A DNA stretch of 64,000 bases from Roseivirga thermotolerans (lineage in GTDB: Bacteria; Bacteroidota; Bacteroidia; Cytophagales; Cyclobacteriaceae): NCBI RefSeq assembly GCF_014653175.1, contig NZ_BNAG01000003.1:784338-848337 (forward strand), written 5' to 3'. Shown in pieces: positions 53,376 to 63,500 of the stretch (position 1 is its first letter; every line of letters begins with the position of its first letter). The notes beneath the pieces were generated by a model. The model had not been told where the DNA came from and searched no databases. It saw only the letters and a program-made list of their open reading frames with translations. Made by a program: the position numbers and the translations under genes.

Positions 53376-56300
53376 TCAGAGGTACTCGCTGGGAAGTTTG
53401 CCAAACCTCTCCTTGAAGAGTTTAGAGAAATATTTAAAAGAGGTGAAGCCAATTTCCTGCGCCACTGAAGCTATACTCTTGCACTTGCCTTCTTCCAGCA
53501 TTCTTCTGGCCATTTGAAGGCGTATTTCTTTCAGGTATACGTTGGGTGAATACCCTGTGAGTTTCTTAATTCTTCGGAAGAGAGTTCGCTCGCTCATACC
53601 CATTTTTTCGGCCAACATACCAATGCTAAAGTTCACGGTGTTAATGTGCTGTTCGGTGAGTTGGCGCAACTGCCTTAACCAGACATCGTTGTCAGATAGG
53701 TCTAATTGTAAATCCTGAATTTCTTCTTCTCCTTTTTCCGCCATCTTTTTTTGGTAGGCAGCTTTGAGTTGGTTTTTTATTCTTGCTCTAAGCTCATCGA
53801 GCGAGAAGGGTTTGGTCAGGTAATCATCTACACCAATTCTAAAAGCCTCAATTTTATCTCTTTCTGCAGTTCGGGCCGTAAGAAAAATAACCGGTATATT
53901 TTTGGTTTTATCTTCTGCTTTTAATGTCTCGAGAAGCTCAAGACCATCCATTTCCGGCATCATCATGTCAGAAATTATGAGGTGTATCTCATGCGTTTCT
54001 TTTTGTAAAAGAGAGAGCGCCTCATGGCCATTGTTTGCCGCAATCACCTCAAACTGATCTTGTAAGTTGCTGCTTACAAAAGAACGGATATCCTCGTTAT
54101 CGTCCACTAAAAGCACGGTGTAGCGAATGTGAGGTAGGTAGGGGTGGTCAGTTGGTTCGCTGACAGGGGTTGTGCTTGTGGGCATAGATGCTGTTATGCT
54201 GGCTTTAGGAAGCGTAAGGGTAAAAGTACTGCCTACCCCCGGCTCACTTTCTACCGAAAGGTCACCATTCATGGCCTGAGCCAATTCGTTGCTCAGGGCA
54301 AGCCCAATGCCTGTTCCTCCTTCGGCCTTTTTGTTGGGGTCTTTGGTTTGAAAAAAACGGTCGAAAATATAAGGTAGGTCTTCCTGGCTAATACCGGTTC
54401 CGGAATCTTTTACTTCCAGTACTAAATCGCCCGACTTGTGGTATGCTATAAGTTCAACTTGTCCTTGTCTAGGTGTATGTCTTAGAGCATTGGAAAGTAA
54501 GTTGTTTAGTATTTTCTCCGTCATGTTTCGGTCTACCACCCAGGTTGGTTCATTGTTTATCTGCGACTCAAAACTTAATTCTATTCCATTAGCCTGGGCT
54601 TTTGGCTGAAAATTTTCGACCAGTACCTTTAGAAAAGCTTCAATATCTACGCGAGAGTAGCGCGGTTGTGCAACACCATTCTCTAGCCGTGTGAGATCTA
54701 ATATTTCGTTGACAAGTGTCTTTACCGATTCGGCATTTCTTCTGGCCAGGGCCAAATCTTTTTTCAGGTCCTGCTCCAGTTCATTGTTTTTCAGTGTTTT
54801 TTCCAAAGGAGCCAGCACCAGGCTCAAAGGTGTTTTTAATTCGTGCGAAATATTGGCAAAGAAATTAGACTTTAACTGATCGAGGCTTTTTAGTTCTTCG
54901 GCCTGTTTTCTTATTTCCTGGGTAGCTTCATTGATTTTGGTTTCAAGCTCTTTTTGCCGTTGTAGCAGCTTTTTTTCGCGAATTCGTTGCAGTATCAACA
55001 CGCAAACTACGACCAGACCTATGAGAAGAAGGAAAAACCACCATTGAAGGTATATGGGTTTTAGCACCCGTAGCCTAAATGCTTTTTGCGATGTAAAAAC
55101 TCCATTGGGTGCTTGCCCTCGCAGTAGCAACTGATAGTTTCCATAAGGCAGGCGGTTAATTCTTACCTCGGGTTTATCTACGAAAGTCCAGTCATTATCC
55201 AGCCCCTCAATTTTATAAGAGAATGACCTGAATTGATTGCCGAGGTAGTCTAGCAGGCTAAACTGTAACTCCAGCCCCAAATCGGAAGGGTGTAAGACAA
55301 TTTCATCTAGTGAGGAGAGGTCTCGTTGATAGCTTTCATAGCTTCCGTCACTTGCCTTTTGAATGCGCAGGTTAGTAAGTAAAACACCAGAGTGTGTGCT
55401 TTCATGCAGCGGAAAGTCGGAAGGGTTCACTTCGGTAACTCCATTTAGACTGCCAAAAAACAAGCGGCCATCAGGAGCCTGAGCATGCGAAGTTCTGTTG
55501 AATTCATTGTGAATGAGCCCATCGCCTGTTTGAAAAATTTGCACTGAACCATCCGGGTTGATCAGGTTAATCCCTTTGTTGGTGGGAGCCCACAACCGAT
55601 TGAGAGAGTCTTTGTAAACGGCATAACAGATGTTGTCTGAGAGCCCATTACTGGTGTTCCATTTGGCATCCACCGTTTTTTGGGTTGTGTGGTAGCGCAT
55701 TAGGCCGCTTTGGGTAGCCAGGTACAATAATCCGGTATCATCAAACGAGTTAATGTCTAGCACGGCCAGGTCTCCTGAATGCACACTTTGTAAGCGAGCT
55801 TTTTCTACAATGCCCTTTGCCGGGTGGAGACGGTAGAGCCCTTTTTCACTGGCTATCCACAGGGTGGTGTCGTTGGTTTGGTGAATATCGTAAACAGCTG
55901 ATGTCTTTAGCTCAATAAAGTTGTTATAGTCATTGAAGGGCAAATAGGTGCCGGCTCCTTTTTCTACTTTAGAAAGTCCTGCGTTCTGTCCGATCCAAAG
56001 GTCGCCCGAGCTATGCTCGTGCATAACCCAATTCATATAAAGCTTGTCTTGCTGGGCACTGTCAATCTGCGGAAAAATAGTACCGTAGGTATTGGTTCGG
56101 GGTTCAAAATAGTTGATTCTGCCCCCTTCATTTGAGAAAAGGATTTTGCCTTCAGAGTTCTTTAAAATGGACAACTGTCGGAGGCCTAGTAAATCGGCAA
56201 TGTCCAGTTTACCCGGTTTACTCAAAAACCTACGGTAGTTGCCCGTTTTTGGGTTGAGGATAAAAGAACCTCCCAGGCTACTCACAAAAATGGTTGTATC

Positions 56301-57338
56301 GTTTTCGATATGAATTCCGCGAGCCCCTACGCCCAATTCCCCGTAAGTAATGATGTTGGTTAAGTGATTTTTAAATCGGTACTTCTCAAGAGCAAAGACA
56401 TGTACCAATTCGTTGAATTGTGTCCATCCGTTGCCCAGGCGATCCCAGTAATATTGTGGCGGAAATTTATAAAAGTGAGGGTCTGGTACAAAACGGGCAA
56501 TTTCTTTCAAATCGGTATTAAAAACCACCATATCACCGGTCACATGATCGGAGGTGAGTATATGGTCTTTGTAGGGGTTTATGGATAAGAATACATATCG
56601 GTTCCACGGCCTATTTCCCCCCAAATTCCACGGTTCGTTATTGCGAAATTTTCTGGATCTATCCAGGTCATCAAAGCTTACTTTTTGTCGGTAATAGATA
56701 TTGCTTTGGCTATCAACTCCCTCCAGTATAAATAGCTCATTCGGAGGCAGATTGAAATCTCTTTTTACCCGGCCTTTGGCACCTATTAGCTTTAAGTTTT
56801 CGCCAGTATAAATCCATAGCCCTTCGATTGCGGGCATCGATTCCCGTATGGGTATTGTGCTAAAATGAACCTCTTCAAGTAGTTTGCTCTGCCCATACCT
56901 GAGCACCCGATGAGCGGTAACCAGCCAAATGGCAGGTTCGGCCATATCGCCAATAACCAGTTGCACGGGCTCACCTTTCAGAGCGGTGGTGTCTATCTCT
57001 TCCCACCACCAGCTGCTTTTTTTAAGAATGGGGTCGAACAGTTGTATGTTGTAAGTTTCTCCCAGCTCTCCCAGCCATATCTTTCCATCGGGGCCTTCAG
57101 AAATAGACACAAAACTATTAGACTGGAGTTGACCAGAGTTGACATCGTAATGTTCAAAGCGATGTCCGTCATATCGATCTAAGCCCAAGCCTCCGGTCAT
57201 CCACATTATGCCTTGCGAATCCATGAAAAAGGAGTTGGTGTTGCGGCTGCTCAGCCCCTCTTCCACGCCAATGGAGCGTTGGCTAAACCGATAGCCTTGG
57301 TTTTGTCCCAAGGAAATCTTGCAAACCAATAGCAACAC
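53376..57338 (-). CDS. Hybrid two-component system protein (HTCS: sensor kinase and AraC-type regulator in one chain)
   Basis: 1320 residues. Residues ~15-690 are beta-propeller repeats (two-component regulator propeller, with GIMWMTGGLGLDRYDG and SGDLWIGQNAGLSKVE), then a Y_Y_Y domain (FSYKIEGLDNDWTFVD), and a membrane helix at about 768-790 (WWFFLLLIGLVVVCVLILQ). HisKA carries the phospho-His in NISHELKTPL and the ATPase domain has LEVKDSGTGI and GGTGIGLAL. The receiver domain has VDDNED and the phospho-Asp in SDMMMPEMDG. The C-terminal AraC HTH is GMLAEKMGMSERTLFRRIKK. A GTG at 57338 is the start used, but a positively charged signal sequence continues upstream (RIHIFRHLIGLT) without an ATG. 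Confidence 0.93.
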   Translation of the reverse strand: MLLLVCKISLGQNQGYRFSQRSIGVEEGLSSRNTNSFFMDSQGIMWMTGGLGLDRYDGHRFEHYDVNSGQLQSNSFVSISEGPDGKIWLGELGETYNIQLFDPILKKSSWWWEEIDTTALKGEPVQLVIGDMAEPAIWLVTAHRVLRYGQSKLLEEVHFSTIPIRESMPAIEGLWIYTGENLKLIGAKGRVKRDFNLPPNELFILEGVDSQSNIYYRQKVSFDDLDRSRKFRNNEPWNLGGNRPWNRYVFLSINPYKDHILTSDHVTGDMVVFNTDLKEIARFVPDPHFYKFPPQYYWDRLGNGWTQFNELVHVFALEKYRFKNHLTNIITYGELGVGARGIHIENDTTIFVSSLGGSFILNPKTGNYRRFLSKPGKLDIADLLGLRQLSILKNSEGKILFSNEGGRINYFEPRTNTYGTIFPQIDSAQQDKLYMNWVMHEHSSGDLWIGQNAGLSKVEKGAGTYLPFNDYNNFIELKTSAVYDIHQTNDTTLWIASEKGLYRLHPAKGIVEKARLQSVHSGDLAVLDINSFDDTGLLYLATQSGLMRYHTTQKTVDAKWNTSNGLSDNICYAVYKDSLNRLWAPTNKGINLINPDGSVQIFQTGDGLIHNEFNRTSHAQAPDGRLFFGSLNGVTEVNPSDFPLHESTHSGVLLTNLRIQKASDGSYESYQRDLSSLDEIVLHPSDLGLELQFSLLDYLGNQFRSFSYKIEGLDNDWTFVDKPEVRINRLPYGNYQLLLRGQAPNGVFTSQKAFRLRVLKPIYLQWWFFLLLIGLVVVCVLILQRIREKKLLQRQKELETKINEATQEIRKQAEELKSLDQLKSNFFANISHELKTPLSLVLAPLEKTLKNNELEQDLKKDLALARRNAESVKTLVNEILDLTRLENGVAQPRYSRVDIEAFLKVLVENFQPKAQANGIELSFESQINNEPTWVVDRNMTEKILNNLLSNALRHTPRQGQVELIAYHKSGDLVLEVKDSGTGISQEDLPYIFDRFFQTKDPNKKAEGGTGIGLALSNELAQAMNGDLSVESEPGVGSTFTLTLPKASITASMPTSTTPVSEPTDHPYLPHIRYTVLLVDDNEDIRSFVSSNLQDQFEVIAANNGHEALSLLQKETHEIHLIISDMMMPEMDGLELLETLKAEDKTKNIPVIFLTARTAERDKIEAFRIGVDDYLTKPFSLDELRARIKNQLKAAYQKKMAEKGEEEIQDLQLDLSDNDVWLRQLRQLTEQHINTVNFSIGMLAEKMGMSERTLFRRIKKLTGYSPNVYLKEIRLQMARRMLEEGKCKSIASVAQEIGFTSFKYFSKLFKERFGKLPSEYL

Positions 57339-57545
57339 GGTCAGGCCAATGAGGTGTCTGAAAATATGGATTCTTAAGGTATTCAGGTCTAGTTGAGTTG
57401 GTCGGTAAATCTTAGGCTAAGATGCGATACATAATTCACATATAAAACTGGATTCTATGAATTAAAGGAAGGTTTTGGCCGAATTTTGTCCTCTGGTTGG
57501 CCGGATTTTACCCCTTGTATATAAAGCGTGCAGGTTGCCCGAAAG

Positions 57546-57553
57546 TAGCTTTG
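57546..57553 (+). promoter_or_regulatory. Possible -7 element upstream of the giant surface protein
   Basis: TAGCTTTG matches the Bacteroidota -7 consensus TAnnTTTG and lies 22 bases before the ATG at 57576. The expected TTG at about 19 bases upstream is not present at the right spacing, so the assignment is tentative. Confidence 0.25.
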
Positions 57554-57575
57554 TGTTACAAAAAAAGGTATCTCT

Positions 57576-60500
57576 ATGAAAGCGGTGTATTGCAAGTTAA
57601 GGCTGGCGCTCCTAATTCTGTTTATATGTTCAATCAGTAAAGAGCTGGTTGCCCAAAACCCGATTATCATTAGTAACTCCTATGTTATGGAGGTAGAGGG
57701 TGGAATAGAAGTGCAGGCTTTTGGAGTGTTTTTAGCCAATCCTATAAGTGTGACTATTGGTGGCTGCGACTGTGTGCCGGTTCCCGGTAAATTCAATAAT
57801 CCAAACTTTATTACCTGCTTTGTCAGTCAGTCTTGTGGAGATGTTTCCGGTCAAATGACCGTGGTTACTCCAACCGGTCAAGGAACTAACGGACCTATAT
57901 TCACTTTAGACTTTCCTGAAGTAATAAGATCTATGCCTTATATGGTGGTAGATGAAGAAACTGTTCCGGATAGTCTCATTCATCAGATAAGAATAAAGGC
58001 CCTGGGCGATGAAGAAAACCTGAGAATAGAACGGGGGTATTTTGAGTGGTCTGTTGCCACACCACTTCCCAGTCCTCTGCCCACTACCAGATTTTCGAGT
58101 CGGAGTACTAATAACGAATCCAGTCAGGTGCCTTTTGATTATACCGATGAGCAGTTCCAGTCAGCCATGGATGAAATAGAGTATCATGTAAGGGTAGACA
58201 GCACACTTTTAGACGATGTCACAGCCGATGGTATTTCCAAAAAACGCAAAAGAACGTACTTTACCCTTGCCGCAGAATTCCCAACGCCTCAATACCCAGG
58301 GTACTTTGGTCTTGGCCTAACCTGGGGAGAAAATATAGATAATCTATCTCATTCGCCCACTATGACGGTCGATGCCGATTTTGATGTGGTGGCCTCCGGA
58401 GAGGTATATTCCATGAATCTGTATTCGGCTAATTTCTATGAAGTGTTTGGGCTAGAGCACGAGCAATCCTATGAGCAAACAGGGCTGCTTAAATACCTTC
58501 CCAATTTTCTCTTTACCATGGATCAGATCAATGGACCTTTTCCTACGGCTCATTTTGCTAATATTTCTTTTCACAACCCGGGAGGAGTTACGGACTATCT
58601 CGAAGGAAGGACTCTTGAAATTGCTACCCCGCAGGTATATAAAAAGTATATGGGTACCACTGTGGTAGACGAGACCATTTCGTCCAATTTCTACCTGAAA
58701 AACCTTACTGACTCCATTTTGGACTATGAGTCTATAGAAGTTGTCTTTAGCGGAGATGATGCCTCTAGCTTCTCTGTAACACAACAACCGGCAACCGATG
58801 TGGCAGTAGGAGCACAGTCCTTGTTTACTGTATCCTTTACACCCACTAGTTCAGAACCGAGACAAGAAGCTACGCTCACCATCAATACGGATGATAAGAG
58901 TTATTACTCGTTTCCGATAATTGGCTTTGTGGCACCAGATGTAACAGTAGAAATTACAAGCAGCCTTTCGCCCAGTACCCAAGAGGCAACCATACCCATT
59001 CAAATTCGATTTTCGGAAGAAGTAACGGGTTTTGAGGCTTCAGACTTAGTCGTTGTAAATGCGAGTGTTTCCGATTTCGCCACCCAAGACAATGTCACTT
59101 TTACAGCTAACCTTACACCCATTGCCGAAGGAGATATTACAGTAAATGTGCCTGAAGCTTCGGCCGTAAACCAGTCGAATTTTTCGAATAAAGCCGCCAG
59201 TGAATTTAGCATTAAGTATGATCTCACGGCCCCGGAGGTTACCACTGTAACCCTGGAAGATAGCCCGGCTAAAGATGCCCAGGAGATTACCTACAAGGTA
59301 ATGTTCTCCGAAGCCGTTCAAAACATTACGCTAGACGATTTTCAGGTAGATCTAATTGAAGGTTTTGCAGAGGGAATTGTTACTCAGGCCGAAAAAGTGA
59401 ACGAAACTGAGGTTTTGGTAAAAGTTACAGTCATTGGCTCGCTATACAATAAAGCCGATCAGGTAATCCGACTAGGAATTAGCCAGGATCATAACATAGC
59501 CGATTTGGCCGGTCACCGACTTCTGGATTTTGACCCAACACAGATACCAACCCATACCACAAACCTTACGGAAGACGAAACCAGCGGAACACTTAACTTA
59601 ATTCTTGAAGATGACGATGTACCAAGCGTTAGCCCCTTTAGACTGAATACCCTTTCTCTTTCTGTCTTAATTCCCAACTTGGGCCAGTACTACCCGCAGG
59701 GAAATCCGGTAAAATTGGTGGCAGAGTTAGACAGTCTTAGTCCGAACATTAGCTACTACACGGGTAACGAAAATCTGGTATATGAAAGCGAACTAAAGCT
59801 GAGTGTTTATGTGCTGAATACGGATACCGATGCCTTTGAAAAAGCAGTTGACATTTCAGGTACGGTGAATATTACTGCCGGAGCTGATGATGTAGCACTT
59901 GATAGTCTAGGTTATACTATGAGTTCTATAAAATTCAACAACTTAAAAGCTTCGAACTCTACTATTGGCAATATCAACACCATTATACTCGGGTTTAAGC
60001 TCAATCTGGCTTCTGCCGGCCTTGTAACTGCTATTAACAAAAGATGGGAAAAACTCCGTTATCCACTGAGTCCTGTAAGGGTCAATGAGGTGAAATACAA
60101 GGAAGATGATTCTGAGGAGATAGAATTCATTGAGCTATACGATGGCGGTTTAGGAAATGTGACTTTTAAGAATGTGCTGGTCGATATCTTAGAAAAATCT
60201 GGCCCTTTTAACTTTCAAATACCTATGACCACCAACGATGAGGGATATTATGTACTAGGGTCTAGTAATACACCTAATGCTTCAAGTACAGCGCTAGACT
60301 CCTTAAATTTTTATGGAGGCACTATTTATTTTTGGACTCAGCAGTTTAAATTTTCTTATGAATTCGATATAGACAGGCTGGAGAATATGTTTCAGGTGGA
60401 GTTGGGCGAACAATATAGTTATGGTCGTTTTCCACAAGATGTGGCCACCACAAGAAACAACAACTCAGGGTTTTATTACGGGCTACCCACTCCCGGTAAA

Positions 60501-63500
60501 CCCAATACCATCTTTCTGGTGCCTGACACACTTAAGCTGAGTGAGAATTCTACCACCTTAGATATCGATACTTTTGGAGGCGATGCCAGCGATAGAGAAG
60601 CAGGCGTAACCTATACCATTACAGGAGGAGCTGACCAGTCCCTCTTCAATATAGATGAATCGACCGGAGTGTTAAGCTTTTTAGCCGCTCCTGATTTTGA
60701 AAATCCAACTGACAGTGATTCAGATAATCAGTATCTGGTAGAAGTAACCGCCAGTAGGGCAGCTCCTATAAATGACAGTGATGTCAGGCTGTTCAAAGTG
60801 GAAGTGCTTGATGTAGATGAAATAGCTCCTTCTCTTACTATAACCAGTAGTGTCAATGAATTTACTAATCGTGAATTCACTGCCACTTTCACTTTCAGTG
60901 AAGATGTTTCAGGATTTGAGCTGGAAGATATTTCTGTAACCAACGGGACAGCCAGTGACTTCGCCACGGTGAGTGCCGATGTTTATACGGCTACCATTAG
61001 CCCTTCGGCAGAAGGCTTGGTTACAGTGGCTGTTTCGGCCAATGTTGTGGCCGATCTGGCCGGTAATCTCAATACAGCTGCCACATCCATCAGCATAACC
61101 CACGACCAAACAGCGCCTCAAGTTTTATCAGTGAGGTTAGAAGATTCACCCGGTAAGGAATCACAGGAGATAACCTATAGGGTGAGTTTTTCTGAAGCAA
61201 TAGATAACCTGACTCTTGACGACTTTCAAATGGATTTGGTAAGCGGTTTTGCCGAAGGAATAATTACGCAGGCCGTTCCCCAAGAAAACAATGAGGTATT
61301 GGTGAAAGCAACTATCATTGGCTCTTTGTATAACCAGGCAGATCAGGTCTTACGGTTGGGTATTAGCCCTGATAACAACCTTGTCGACAAGGCCGGCAAT
61401 GCTTTAATAGAGTATAACAACGAAACCATTCCGACTTATACTACCAATTTGACAAACGATAATACTGCCGGAACGCTTAATCTTGTCTTGAATGATGAAG
61501 ATATACCGGAGGGCAGTCCATTTAGGTTGAACACCGCTAGTTTGGGGCTATTGATACCTCAGTTGGCAGGGGCATATCCTAATGCCAACCCAGTGCAATT
61601 ACATTTTACACTTAGAGACTTCAACCCTAACGAGTCGATATATTCTGGGTCTGAAAACCTTGCCAATGAAAGCAGTTTTACAATGGATTTTCTCGTTGAA
61701 CAAGGGGATGGAAGCTTTACTCAAGTACTTACCGTAGATGGAGAGATTGATTTCGTTTTTAGTATAAGTGAAGTTTCAGACGCTGAACTGGCTTACTCTA
61801 TGTCTTCATTAAATTTGAAGAATCTGGAAGCTTCTAACAGCTCTATAGGTTTAGTGAATGCTTTCTTATTAACGTTTAAGCTAAATCTTGCAGAGGTTGG
61901 TTTGGTCACCGCTATTAATAATAGTGGTTTCCGTGAATTGAGATACCCAAGAACACCTGTTAAAATCAATGAAATAAAGCTTAAAAATGATGGAAGTGGT
62001 GAAATAGAGTTTCTGGAACTCTATGATGGAGGAATTGGTAATGTGTCTAATTTAAAGTTGACTACTTTTAGTTCTTACGTTGATATCGTTACTGATGAAA
62101 ATGGATATTTTGTACTGGGTACTAGTGCTACTCCCAATGTTTCGAATCCATTTTTTGACGATCATAAAGTAGTAATTAAAAATACTTTTAGTTTGATATT
62201 TGGCGAAGGGCTAATAGATCATCCACTTGGGCAAGGGGTTGCTTTAGAGATTGAAAGGTTAAGTGGTTTAGACGATCTCGTTTTCAACAGCAATTTTAGC
62301 TTGCAGCGGTTTCCACAGAATGAGGCAGTGCGGGATAATGCAACTCAATTTTTTAGCGGTATGCCTACCCCCGGTAAACCCAATACCATCTTTCTGGTGC
62401 CTGACACACTTAAGCTGAGTGAGAATTCTACCACCTTAGATATCGATGCTTTTGGGGGCGATGCCAGCGATAGAGAAGCAGGCGTAACCTATACCATTAC
62501 AGGAGGAGCTGACCAGTCCCTCTTCAATATAGATGAATCGACCGGAGTGTTAAGCTTTTTAGCCGCACCTGATTTTGAAAATCCAACCGACAGTGATTCA
62601 GATAATGAGTATCTGGTAGAAGTAACCGCCAGTAGGGCAGCTCCTATAAATGACAGTGATGTCAGGCTGTTCAAAGTGGAAGTGCTTGATGTAGATGAAA
62701 TAGCTCCTTCTCTTACTATAACCAGTAGTGTCAATGAATTTACTAATCGTGAATTCACTGCCACTTTCACTTTCAGTGAAGATGTTTCAGGATTTGAGCT
62801 GGAAGATATTTCTGTAACCAACGGAACAGCCAGTGGCTTCGCCACGGTGAGTGCCAGTGTTTATACGGCTACCATTAGCCCTTCGGCAGAAGGCTTGGTT
62901 ACAGTGGCTGTTTCGGCCAATGTTGCGGCCGATCTGGCCGGTAATCTCAACACGGCTGCCACATCCATCAGCGTAACCAATGATCAGACTGCCCCAACCT
63001 TAGTGAGCGCCACCAAGGGTAGCGGCACACAGATTATTCTGACCTTCAGTGAGAAAGTGAAGATTGATGAGGCCGATGCAAATAACTTTATTGTTGAAAA
63101 TGTCAATAACAACCAGCTCTGTGTGCTTTCACTGGAAGATGGCACTGCAGAAGATAATCAGCTGATATTGGGCTTTGACGACCTGAGCTCAGCTCATATT
63201 AAACTTACTATTACTTACAATCCCTCCATTGGAGATATAAGAGATTTAGCTGGAAATAGCTTGGCTGCGGATGCTACAGGGGTTGAGGTTGCCCTGAACG
63301 AGGCACCCACGGTAACTGATGTAGAGATTACCGGTGATCTGATCGTAGGCCAAACCCTGACGGGAACCTACACCTTCAGTGATGGAAATAGTGACCCGGA
63401 AAGTGGTTCTACTTACCAATGGTATATGGCCGATGATGCAAATGGCAACAATAAAGCAGCCATTAGCGGAGCCAGCGGAATCACCTATGCGTTGACAAGT

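Noticed and set aside
57455..57670. 71-codon frame on the minus strand between the HTCS and surface protein genes
   Set aside because: Overlaps the start of the surface protein gene and has no protein features.
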